Source: Limnohabitans sp. 103DPR2
Lineage (GTDB): Bacteria; Pseudomonadota; Gammaproteobacteria; Burkholderiales; Burkholderiaceae_C
Reading direction: 5' to 3'
Length of the DNA stretch: 64,000 bases
Assembly (NCBI RefSeq): GCF_001412575.1
Contig: NZ_CP011834.1
Location: 1,736,001-1,800,000, forward strand
A program made the translations under genes and the position numbers. The notes under the pieces are model-generated. The model was not told the DNA's origin. It saw nothing but the letters and a program-made list of their open reading frames with translations, and did no database searches. Below, one piece after another: positions 1 through 7,952 of the stretch. Each line of letters opens with the position of its first letter. The stretch's first letter is position 1.

Positions 1-370
1 GCACCATGCTCAGCAAGCGATCGGCATGTTGAATGCCCAGACCCACACCGCTCATGCCGCCCAGCGACAAGCCCATGTAGTGGGCCTTGGAAATATTCAT
101 CGCATCCATCACGGCCAGCGTATCGGCCACCAAGTCATCCATGGTGCACATCACTGACTGGCATTCGGATTGGCCATGGCCTCGTGTGTCGATGGCGATG
201 ACTCGCCAGCCCGTTGACGAGAGCAAATAGGCTTGCTCAAGCCACATCATGCTGGACGACAGGATGGAATGTGTCAGGATGACCGCTGGACCTGTTTCAG
301 GACCTTGCGTGTGAACTGCAATTTTTCCTGCAGGTCCCGAAATAAATTGTGTTTGACTTTGATGTGTCAT
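1..370 (-). CDS. Alpha/beta hydrolase, enol-lactonase-like (C-terminus outside window)
   Basis: The first 123 residues of an alpha/beta-hydrolase read leftward from an ATG at 370. Visible are the early strand with a TH-S oxyanion region (VILTHSILSS), the DTRGHGQS turn, and the nucleophile elbow GLSLGGM, in which Ser is the expected catalytic nucleophile. The layout resembles 3-oxoadipate enol-lactonase (PcaD) and related ring-cleavage lactonases or thioesterases. The catalytic Asp and His would lie beyond base 1. It follows the molybdenum hydroxylase large-subunit gene by 17 bases on the same strand, so it is probably the last visible gene of that operon and may act on a downstream lactone or CoA-ester intermediate. 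The substrate cannot be told from sequence. Confidence 0.85.
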   Translation of the reverse strand, partial: MTHQSQTQFISGPAGKIAVHTQGPETGPAVILTHSILSSSMMWLEQAYLLSSTGWRVIAIDTRGHGQSECQSVMCTMDDLVADTLAVMDAMNISKAHYMGLSLGGMSGVGLGIQHADRLLSMV

Positions 371-387
371 TTCAATCAACTGTCCTT

Positions 388-2790
388 TTAAGCTTGTGCA
401 GATCGCGCAACATTCAGCGCGGTCCAAATGGCTTGCGGTGTCATGGGCAAGTGGTCGATCTTGGCGCCTTGTGTCGACAGGGCGTCGTTCACGGCGCTCG
501 CAATGGCGGCTGGACTTCCCAAATAGCCGGCTTCACCAGAGCCTTTTTGGCCAAACTCGGTGAGCGGTGAGGGGGTGCAGTGGTCCACGATGGTGATGGC
601 GGGCACCTCTGCAGAGGATGGCAACAGGTAGTCCATGAAGGTCCCCGACAACAACTGGCCTTCGGGGGAAAATGCAAACTTTTCCATCAGCGCCGCACCC
701 AAGCCATGGGCAATGCCGCCATAGGTCATGCCATGCACCACGTCGGGACTGATCATCACGCCGCAATCGTGACCGCACACATATTTGCGAATGCTAACTT
801 TGAAAGTTTCTGGATCGATGCTGGCCAACACCACATGCGATTCAAATGAATGGCAAGGGTACATTTGTACGCGACCATCTTCAGTCGGCAGCATGCCGCC
901 AGTGGGAACTTCCCATACAAACTTTTCTTGCAGTCCTGGTTCCATGCCTTCGGGGAGCTTGTGAAAGTGACGGTGTGCAATTTCGACCAAGGCATCCCAT
1001 GACATTTTTTGAGATGGGTTGTTTGTGGCTTGCACATGACCGTCTTCATAGACCAAGTCTTCAGCCGTAACACCCAAGTTGTGTGCGGCAATTGTCAAAA
1101 GTTTTTGTTTGATTTTTTTGGCAGCGCCAGCGGCCGCACCACCCAACATGATGGCCATGCGACTGCCTACTGGACTGTTGGAGGGCAGGGCGTTGAGCGA
1201 GTCAGCATGCAACACGCGAATGCCATCGGGCTCTTTTTGCAAGACTTCGCCCACCACAGTTGACACCATGGTTTCGTGGGCTTGACCCGAAGTAGATGTG
1301 CCCATCAACGCCGTGATGGCACCCGACAAATCGACACGCACCAAACACGAGTCCATCCAAGTGGTGGTTTGGTTTTTAGGATTGAACAAAGGCTCGAAAG
1401 AGGAGTTGCCGCCAGAAGGCTCCAAGCATGTGGAAATGCCAATGCCTGCCAATTGGCCTTGTGAGCGCAAGTGATCACGCTCTTTCAGCAAGTCTTCGAA
1501 AGCCGCTGTGTTCAAAGCTTTGGTCATGACCGTGTCGTAGTCACCCGAGTCGTAGTGGGTGCCACTAGGAATGAGGTAAGGAAACTCATCCTTGCCAATC
1601 AAATTAACACGGCGCAAAGCAATGCGGTCCATGTTGAGGAAACGCGCTACTTTGTCGATGCCCGTTTCTAGGGCGTAATTGGTCGGTGCTTGTCCAAACC
1701 CACGCACCGCCTCTTGTGGCGTTTTGTGGGTCATCACAGCCATGGCGTCATATTCCACGCTCAGGATTCGATAAGGGCCCACAATGGCGCCAACGGGTTT
1801 GCCCAATTGAAGGGGGGACCTGCCAGAATAAGCGCCAATGTCATCGACTGCGCGCATCTTCATGGATTTGATTTCGCCGTTCTTTTGAAAACCCAGCGTG
1901 ACATCGAACACGCGATCAGGGCCCTGCATATCGCCACCGCGCATGTTTTCTAATCGGTCTTCAACCAGTCTGACTGGGCGTCCTAATTTTTTGGCCAAAT
2001 AGCCAACCAAAACGGAATGCTTCAAGCCGCGTTTCACGCCATAACTGCCACCGACATCCACATCAAAGTGCACGCGAACGGCATTGCCTGGTAAGCGCAA
2101 TGCCTTGGCCACTTGGTCAGGAAACTTCGGCATTTGAATGGACGCCCATACATCCAGAATGCCTGTTGAATCATTCCATTGGCAGGCAACAGCAAAGGTT
2201 TCAATGGGCACGGTGGCATTGCGCGCCCAGCTGACTTGGTAGCTCAGTTGATGGTCGCATTTGGCGAAATCTTCTTCAACGGGGCCCCAGACAAATTTTC
2301 TGTGAAAAATGACGTTGGTTCCATGTGCAGGGTGCACCAAAGTTGCGTTGGGTTTCAAGGCTTCTTGCGGATCCACAACACATGGCAATTGTTCGTAATC
2401 GACATTGACCAACTCGGCGGCATCTTCTGCCAAAGCTCTGCTGTCGGCCACAACAGCCGCAACCCATTCACCCGCGTAACGCGTCACGTCGAATGCCAAG
2501 GGGTAACGTGTCACTTGAGGGGCATCGACGCCAGGGAGCATGGCGTCGATGTGACGGCATAACTCTTCCCCTGTTAATACGGCATGAACGCCAGGCATGG
2601 CCAAGGTTTCAGATGCATCGATGTTTTTGATTTTGGCGCTTGCATAGGGGGAAGCCACCAAAGCAATGTGCAACATGCCGGGCAATTGAATGTCGGCAGC
2701 ATACCGGCCTTTGCCCACGACAAAGCGTTTGTGCTCTACCGCTCTGCGGTGTTTGCCAATGAATCGAAAAGGTGCTTTGTTCATGGTCAT
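388..2790 (-). CDS. Xanthine dehydrogenase-family molybdopterin-binding large subunit
   Basis: An 800-residue large subunit of a three-part molybdenum hydroxylase, the class that hydroxylates aldehydes, purines, N-heterocycles or aromatic acyl-CoAs. The N-terminal hammerhead domain covers about residues 20-130 and the molybdopterin-binding domains follow. Seen directly are a QEAVRGFGQ segment (the position of the AYRCSFR loop in true CO dehydrogenase) and the C-terminal KGSGEAG with the expected catalytic Glu at about 753. The Cys-containing CO dehydrogenase loop is absent, so this is not aerobic CO dehydrogenase. It overlaps the 2Fe-2S subunit gene by four bases (ATGA), which indicates translational coupling. 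It is part of an FAD, Fe-S, Mo, hydrolase leftward operon facing a LysR gene. Substrate is unknown. Confidence 0.93.
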   Translation of the reverse strand: MTMNKAPFRFIGKHRRAVEHKRFVVGKGRYAADIQLPGMLHIALVASPYASAKIKNIDASETLAMPGVHAVLTGEELCRHIDAMLPGVDAPQVTRYPLAFDVTRYAGEWVAAVVADSRALAEDAAELVNVDYEQLPCVVDPQEALKPNATLVHPAHGTNVIFHRKFVWGPVEEDFAKCDHQLSYQVSWARNATVPIETFAVACQWNDSTGILDVWASIQMPKFPDQVAKALRLPGNAVRVHFDVDVGGSYGVKRGLKHSVLVGYLAKKLGRPVRLVEDRLENMRGGDMQGPDRVFDVTLGFQKNGEIKSMKMRAVDDIGAYSGRSPLQLGKPVGAIVGPYRILSVEYDAMAVMTHKTPQEAVRGFGQAPTNYALETGIDKVARFLNMDRIALRRVNLIGKDEFPYLIPSGTHYDSGDYDTVMTKALNTAAFEDLLKERDHLRSQGQLAGIGISTCLEPSGGNSSFEPLFNPKNQTTTWMDSCLVRVDLSGAITALMGTSTSGQAHETMVSTVVGEVLQKEPDGIRVLHADSLNALPSNSPVGSRMAIMLGGAAAGAAKKIKQKLLTIAAHNLGVTAEDLVYEDGHVQATNNPSQKMSWDALVEIAHRHFHKLPEGMEPGLQEKFVWEVPTGGMLPTEDGRVQMYPCHSFESHVVLASIDPETFKVSIRKYVCGHDCGVMISPDVVHGMTYGGIAHGLGAALMEKFAFSPEGQLLSGTFMDYLLPSSAEVPAITIVDHCTPSPLTEFGQKGSGEAGYLGSPAAIASAVNDALSTQGAKIDHLPMTPQAIWTALNVARSAQA

Positions 2791-3299
2791 TTCTTCTCAA
2801 CTTGCGTGGCGTACATCACGGCATCCACGATCTGTTGGTAACCAGTGCAGCGGCAGATGTTGCTGCTGATGGCATCGCGCACTTGATCTTCAGTTGGGTG
2901 CGGAGTGTGGGCAACCAACGCGTGGCAAGCCATCAGCATGCCAGGGGTGCAGTAGCCGCATTGCAGGGCATGTTTCTCGCAAAAGGCATCTTGAATTTTG
3001 GTCATGACGCCACGCTCAGGTGCCAAGCCTTCAACGGTTGTGACACGCATGTCATCGGCTTGAACTGCAAACATGCAGCAAGAGCGAACGGGTTCGTCAT
3101 TGAGCATTACGGTGCATGCGCCACAAACGCCATGCTCACAACCCACATGCGTGCCAGTGAGGCCCAGTTCATCGCGCAGGAAATCGACCAAGCTGGTTCG
3201 AGGTTCAACGTGTCGTTGTTGCATCACGCCGTTCACTTGAATTTGAATCGGCTTCTTGTCGATGCGTGTGTTGTTACTTGTAGGGGTGCTCATGGTCAT
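2787..3299 (-). CDS. 2Fe-2S small subunit of molybdenum hydroxylase
   Basis: A 170-residue electron-transfer subunit with two 2Fe-2S clusters. The plant-ferredoxin-type cluster is ligated by the CEHGVCGAC run and a following Cys (about residues 55-80). The helical C-terminal cluster uses CGYC and CRC, as in CoxS, XdhC-type and HmfC-type subunits. Length is normal for the family. It passes electrons from the Mo site to the FAD subunit encoded just upstream. The start at 3299 is six bases past the stop of the FAD subunit gene, and an in-frame ATG two codons in (3293) is an alternative. Confidence 0.95.
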   Translation of the reverse strand: MTMSTPTSNNTRIDKKPIQIQVNGVMQQRHVEPRTSLVDFLRDELGLTGTHVGCEHGVCGACTVMLNDEPVRSCCMFAVQADDMRVTTVEGLAPERGVMTKIQDAFCEKHALQCGYCTPGMLMACHALVAHTPHPTEDQVRDAISSNICRCTGYQQIVDAVMYATQVEKK

Positions 3300-3305
3300 C
3301 GATCT

Positions 3306-4193
3306 TTAAGCGACTTGCGCATTCACTGATTCCTGGTAGGCGCTCAGCAGGGCGCGTGTCAACAGGGCTTGCGCCAAATGTTTTCTGTATTCAGCCGATG
3401 CGTGCATGTCGCTACCGGGCTGGCTTTGCTGTGCAGCTGCATGTGCAATGTGCTGCGCAAGTTCTGGGGTCATGTTTTGACCCATCAGCGAGGCGGCCAA
3501 TTCTGGGTAAACCAAAGGCGTACCATCGACACCACCCAGCCCAAAACTGATTTTTGAGATGGCGCCATCAGCTGTGGTTTGAATTTGGCAAGCCGCGGAG
3601 GCCATTGCAAAATCACCTTTTCGGATGGCCGTTTCTTCAAAGGCTGTGCCGATGCGACCTCCTTGCCACACGGGCCAAGTGATGTCGGTCAATGCTTCTG
3701 TTTCTCCTACTGCGGTGAACATGGGGCCTAAAAAGAAATCAGCTGCCTGAAGTGTTCGCACGCCGTCCGTTTGCGATTCGAGTTGCAATCGCACATCCAA
3801 TACCAAAGCGGCCAATGCCAGTTCTGCGGAAGGATCGGCATGGACCAAACTGCCACCCACGGTGCCGCGGTTGCGAGTTTGCTCATGACCCACCCATTGA
3901 ATGCCTTTTGCGATCAATGGCAAGTGGGAGTTCAGTTGGGGGTGAAACTCCAAATCACGTTGCCTCACGCCTGCGCCCAGTTTCACTTCGTGCGCTTGCA
4001 ATTGGATGTCTTTCAGGCTGTCTAAGCGGTTGATGTCAATTAGGCAGGTGGGCCTGGCCAGTCGCATGGCCATCATGGGCACCAAGCTTTGGCCGCCCGC
4101 TATCAACTTGGCGTCTCCGCCGAACTGGTTCAATGTCTCTAAGGCGTGAGACAGTGAGTCAGCTCTCACGTAGTCAAAGGGTGCGGCTTTCAT
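3306..4193 (-). CDS. FAD-binding medium subunit of molybdenum hydroxylase
   Basis: A 295-residue FAD subunit of the CoxM/XdhB type. The N-terminal PCMH fold carries AGGQSLVPMMAMRLA (about residues 33-47), and the TRNRGTVGGSLVHADPSAE segment (about 105-125) binds the flavin pyrophosphate. A C-terminal CO-dehydrogenase-flavoprotein domain follows. The start at 4193 is preferred because GGAG lies nine bases upstream. An ATG at 4199 is also in frame but sits only three bases from that site. It is the first gene of the leftward operon. The 160-base gap to the LysR gene must hold the promoters for both directions. I see no convincing sigma70 pair there, only a short GCCC/GGGC hairpin near 4266-4280. 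Confidence 0.94.
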   Translation of the reverse strand: MKAAPFDYVRADSLSHALETLNQFGGDAKLIAGGQSLVPMMAMRLARPTCLIDINRLDSLKDIQLQAHEVKLGAGVRQRDLEFHPQLNSHLPLIAKGIQWVGHEQTRNRGTVGGSLVHADPSAELALAALVLDVRLQLESQTDGVRTLQAADFFLGPMFTAVGETEALTDITWPVWQGGRIGTAFEETAIRKGDFAMASAACQIQTTADGAISKISFGLGGVDGTPLVYPELAASLMGQNMTPELAQHIAHAAAQQSQPGSDMHASAEYRKHLAQALLTRALLSAYQESVNAQVA

Positions 4194-4359
4194 GCGCATG
4201 CACTCCTTTTCGACAACTTGCTTTTTCTCACGCAGGACTCCTTTGAATGTCTTGACAGTTTCAGCCCATTAAAAGGGCGATGCAAATCAGTTTATTTCAC
4301 CGACTTCGAGGAAAACTCACATCCAAGCAAGAAATCTAAAGCTTATGTAAGATAGCGGT

Positions 4360-5307
4360 ATGAGAAAACTTCCTCCTTTGAATGCGGTGCGGGCTTTTGA
4401 GGCGGCCGCACGCCATGTCAGCTTCACGAAAGCCGCCAAAGAACTTTTTGTCACACACGGTGCGGTCAGTAAACAAGTGGCCACACTGGAAACCTGGTTG
4501 GGCACCACGTTGTTCAATCGTGCGCAGTCTCAGCTCAGCCTGACCGATGCAGGGCGCACCTTTTTGGCGGCGGTCACGCCTGCATTGGACCGAATTGCCG
4601 TCACGTCCATGCAATTGCTGGAGCAAACCGAGCCAACTGCTTTGCGCATCAGTGCACCGCCCACTTTCACCATGCGTTGGCTCATTCCCCGTATTTCTGC
4701 GTTCCAAAGGCGCAGGGGTGGGGTGGAAGTGAAGCTCACCACATCAACTGCACCCGTTAATTTTGAGGACCGTGTTTACGACGTTGCCATTCGGGGCTCT
4801 CATCAGCCTTTGCCTGGCATGCTGTCGGTGCCCTTCATGACGGAAACCATTGTGCCGATTTGTCACCCAGACCTCATGGAACAAGACAGGTTGTCAGACC
4901 CGCAAAGTTTGAAAGATCACACCCTGATCAGTTACGACACCGAACCCATGGCTTGGGCCGAATGGTTGCCGATGGCGGGACAGGCCGATTTGCGCGTTTC
5001 ACATACTTTGCAGTTTGAGCAGATGTACTTTGCATTGCAGGCCGCTGCAGAAGGTTTGGGCGTGGTGTTGGTGCCGCTCTTTTTGGTGGCTGACGACATC
5101 ATTGCAGGTCGACTTTGTGCGCCCTTTGGTTTGTTAGGTGCTCGACAGCGTCGCTATTACGCCAATGCGCCCCTCAGCTCACAAGAAAGCCCTGTCATTG
5201 AAGGCTTCTGCGAATGGTTGCTGAAAGAGGGTCAAGACACTGAACAGTCAATTGATCAATTGGCAGAGACCATGGGATGGACCATCGCTGGCCATTCAGC
5301 TGTGTGA
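4360..5307 (+). CDS. LysR-family regulator, GcvA-like
   Basis: A 315-residue LysR-type regulator. The N-terminal winged helix-turn-helix (about residues 5-65) has the GcvA-group signature LPPLNAVRAFEAAARH followed by SFTKAAKELFVTHGAVSKQV. An effector-binding domain covers about 90-300. It is transcribed away from the molybdenum-hydroxylase operon and toward ubiD/ubiX, the usual position for a regulator of one or both. GcvA-like regulators control many amino-acid and aromatic pathways, so the name does not define the effector. The inference that it controls this module rests on position only. Confidence 0.93.
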   Translation: MRKLPPLNAVRAFEAAARHVSFTKAAKELFVTHGAVSKQVATLETWLGTTLFNRAQSQLSLTDAGRTFLAAVTPALDRIAVTSMQLLEQTEPTALRISAPPTFTMRWLIPRISAFQRRRGGVEVKLTTSTAPVNFEDRVYDVAIRGSHQPLPGMLSVPFMTETIVPICHPDLMEQDRLSDPQSLKDHTLISYDTEPMAWAEWLPMAGQADLRVSHTLQFEQMYFALQAAAEGLGVVLVPLFLVADDIIAGRLCAPFGLLGARQRRYYANAPLSSQESPVIEGFCEWLLKEGQDTEQSIDQLAETMGWTIAGHSAV

Positions 5308-5383
5308 GTATTTCTCGGGTTTGGTCTGATGCATTTCAAAAACATTGCGTGCATCATTTAAGCTTCATTTTGAATTTGCAGTC

Positions 5384-7015
5384 ATGAGTCAAACACAAAC
5401 CGGTTACCCCGACCTCCACGATCATTTGGAAAGCCTGAAACAACGAGGCTTGTTGCAAGTCATTGATCGTCCCATCGACAAAGACTCAGAATTACACCCC
5501 CTGGTTCGTTGGCAATTTGTGGGTGGCATGGATGAAGCGGAACGCAAAGCTTTTCTCTTTACCAACATCGTCAACGCGCAGGGTCGCCGTTACGACATTC
5601 CCGTGGTGGTCGGTGCCTTGGCTGCCAACCGCGAAATTTACAGTGTGGGCATGGGGTCTTCAGTCGAAGACATTCAAGCGCGTTGGGACAAGGCCATCGC
5701 CAATCCCATTCCACCGCAAATGGTGGACAAAGCCGAGTGTCAGGAAGTGATCCATGAAGGCGATGATCTGCAAGGTGAGGGACATGGCCTTGACATGTTG
5801 CCCATTCCTATCTCAACCCCTGGTTTCGACAGTGCGCCCACTTTGACGGCGACCAATGTGATCACGGTCGATCCCGAAACAGGTGTTCAAAACATGGGCA
5901 CCTACCGTTGCGCCTTGAAGGCGCCCGACCGCATGGTGGTTCGCATGGCCACTCGTGTTGGGGGTGCAGGGGGTTATTTGCATTACCAAGCTTGGAAAAA
6001 AGCGGGTCACAAAACCATGCCTTGTGCAGTGGTCTTGGGATGTCCGCCTTATGTGGCTTTTATGGGGCCGCAAAAATTGCCAATTGGCATGGATGAATTT
6101 GATGTGGCTGGCGGCTTGGCTGGCGTCCCCATTCAAATCACCAAGGGCCGCACCGTTGATTTGCGTGTTCCCGCTCAAGCTGAAATTGTGATCGAAGGCC
6201 AGATCGACTTGGACATGCTCGAGCCTGAGGCACCCTTTGGTGAATCACATGGCCACGTTGCGTTGGAAGAGTACAACCTTCCCATGAAAATCACGGCCAT
6301 CACACATCGATTCAAGCCAGTCATTCCTTCTTACATCAGCCAAGTGGCGCCAAGCGAATCCAGCGTGATCAAGCGCGTGGCCTACGAGCCTTTGTTCTTG
6401 GCACATTTGCGAAGTTCTTTGGGCATTCGCGGCGTGAAGAAGGTGTCTTTGCATGAACCCCTCACGGGTTTGCTGCGCGTCACCATCGTGACCTTTGAGA
6501 AGACCACCCCCAAAACAGAAATTTGGCGCGCCTTGTATGGCGCTGCTTTTTTCAAAGGCGACTGCGGCAAGATTGTGATTGCGGTCAATGAAGACATCGA
6601 TCCAGACAACGCGGATGCTTTGCTTTGGGCCATGGCTTACCGAATGAACCCCGTTGCTGACGTTCGTACTTTGGACCACCGTGGACAAGGTCATGGCCCT
6701 AAGCGCGAAAACGATGGCGAAGAAGATTCGACTTTGCTGATGGACGCCACCATGAAAGGCGACATGCCGCCTTTGGCTTTGCCGACTCAGCCCTACATGG
6801 AGCGATCCAAAGCCATTTGGGAAGAATTGGGCTTGCCCAAATTACGCCCGCAAGCGCCATGGTTTGGTTACTCTTTGGGCGATTGGTTGCCCCAGTGGGA
6901 CGAAGCCGCAGAACGGGCAGCCACAGGCCGTTATTTAGAGAATGGCAAGATCAGCTTGAAACATCAGCGCAACGATGTCAAAGCTGAGTCCAAATTCAGA
7001 CCTGACGAAGTTTGA
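5384..7015 (+). CDS. UbiD-family prenylated-FMN-dependent decarboxylase
   Basis: A 543-residue UbiD/Fdc-type (de)carboxylase. The NMGTYR motif (residues 170-175) matches the Asn and Arg, five residues apart, that contact metal and cofactor in the family. EPEAPFGE holds two Glu (282 and 287) at the same spacing as the catalytic Glu pair of fungal Fdc1. The ATG at 5384 is chosen because upstream in-frame codons back to 5345 encode a non-conserved stretch. No clear Shine-Dalgarno site is visible. The next gene encodes the cofactor-making UbiX partner, 23 bases away. Substrate range of UbiD enzymes is wide (phenolic, furanic, phthalic and acrylic acids). Beside a Mo hydroxylase and a LysR gene, a catabolic role is more likely than ubiquinone synthesis. 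Confidence 0.93.
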   Translation: MSQTQTGYPDLHDHLESLKQRGLLQVIDRPIDKDSELHPLVRWQFVGGMDEAERKAFLFTNIVNAQGRRYDIPVVVGALAANREIYSVGMGSSVEDIQARWDKAIANPIPPQMVDKAECQEVIHEGDDLQGEGHGLDMLPIPISTPGFDSAPTLTATNVITVDPETGVQNMGTYRCALKAPDRMVVRMATRVGGAGGYLHYQAWKKAGHKTMPCAVVLGCPPYVAFMGPQKLPIGMDEFDVAGGLAGVPIQITKGRTVDLRVPAQAEIVIEGQIDLDMLEPEAPFGESHGHVALEEYNLPMKITAITHRFKPVIPSYISQVAPSESSVIKRVAYEPLFLAHLRSSLGIRGVKKVSLHEPLTGLLRVTIVTFEKTTPKTEIWRALYGAAFFKGDCGKIVIAVNEDIDPDNADALLWAMAYRMNPVADVRTLDHRGQGHGPKRENDGEEDSTLLMDATMKGDMPPLALPTQPYMERSKAIWEELGLPKLRPQAPWFGYSLGDWLPQWDEAAERAATGRYLENGKISLKHQRNDVKAESKFRPDEV

Positions 7016-7038
7016 ATGTCACAGAACCCTGAAACACC

Positions 7039-7638
7039 ATGACACAGACCACAAACTCCTCAACAAAAAGACGATTGATCGTCGGCATCAGTGGTGCTTC
7101 TGGCATTGTTTATGGTGTTCGCTTGCTGCAGGTTCTGCAGCATTCTGACGTTGAGACGCACCTGGTGATGAGTGACTCGGCTCGCATGACCTTGGCCACC
7201 GAGTTGGACATGAGTGTGAAAGAGGTTGAAGCCTTGGCCACAGAAGTCCACAGCGCCAAAAACATTGGTGCCACCATCTCGTCGGGTTCCTTCAAAACCA
7301 TGGGCATGGTGGTCGCACCTTGCTCCATCAAGTCTTTGTCAGAAATTGCGTATGGCATGACGGGTGGTTTGTTGTCTCGTGCCGCGGATGTGGTTCTCAA
7401 GGAGCGTCGTCGCTTGGTCTTGTTGGTTCGCGAAACACCGCTTCATACAGGTCACATTCGCACCATGCTTCAAGCCTCTGAAAACGGGGCTATCTTGATG
7501 CCGCCTGTGCCAGCGCTGTACGCACGCCCCAACTCCATTGACGACATGGTCAATCACACCGTGGGCCGTTGCTTGGATTTGTTTGACATCGAAACCGCGC
7601 TGGTCAGCCGCTGGGCTGGCATGGGCCAAAACAAATAA
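7039..7638 (+). CDS. UbiX-family flavin prenyltransferase
   Basis: A 199-residue flavin prenyltransferase that makes prenylated FMN from FMN and dimethylallyl phosphate for UbiD enzymes. Visible motifs are GISGASG near the N-terminus (FMN binding), SGSFKTMGM, the APCS loop, KERRRLVLLVRETPLH and the PPVPALY segment near residue 155. All are typical of UbiX/Pad1. Length is normal. It lies directly after the UbiD gene, which supports a working UbiD-UbiX pair. It may also serve other UbiD enzymes of the cell, including the one for ubiquinone. Confidence 0.95.
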   Translation: MTQTTNSSTKRRLIVGISGASGIVYGVRLLQVLQHSDVETHLVMSDSARMTLATELDMSVKEVEALATEVHSAKNIGATISSGSFKTMGMVVAPCSIKSLSEIAYGMTGGLLSRAADVVLKERRRLVLLVRETPLHTGHIRTMLQASENGAILMPPVPALYARPNSIDDMVNHTVGRCLDLFDIETALVSRWAGMGQNK

Positions 7639-7647
7639 AGAGTCACC

Positions 7648-7932
7648 ATGCAAACCTTGTTCGTGTATTACAAATTGCCAGTCACAGAACACGATAAGTG
7701 GCGACCCCAAGTTGAAGCTTTCCAAAATGAACTGAGGCAAAAGTGGTCTGGCCTCAGTACATCGTTGATGCAAAGACCAGAAGCCACGCCAGAGGGCATT
7801 GAAACTTGGATGGAAATTTACAGCCACGAAAAAGGCGTCACGCAAGAAATCATGGACAGCATTGCAGCTTTGGCCATTGCGCATGGCTTACCGCCAAAAA
7901 GAATGGCTGAGTTTTTTATCCCATTGCGATAA
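7648..7932 (+). CDS. DUF4936-like small protein
   Basis: A 94-residue soluble protein with no signal peptide. The opening LFVYYKLP, the central MQRPEA and WMEIY segments, and a C-terminal alpha-helical half match my memory of the DUF4936 family of betaproteobacteria, which resembles a ferredoxin-like alpha/beta barrel monomer. Function is unknown. It begins nine bases after the UbiX gene and ends 20 bases before ribonuclease G, so it is probably co-transcribed with both. Confidence 0.8.
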   Translation: MQTLFVYYKLPVTEHDKWRPQVEAFQNELRQKWSGLSTSLMQRPEATPEGIETWMEIYSHEKGVTQEIMDSIAALAIAHGLPPKRMAEFFIPLR

Positions 7933-7952
7933 AAATCTGTTAGAAAAGCAGC

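Noticed and set aside
388..4193. Reading the three Mo-hydroxylase genes as aerobic CO dehydrogenase
   Set aside because: The Cys loop of true CoxL is missing and no Cox accessory genes are seen.
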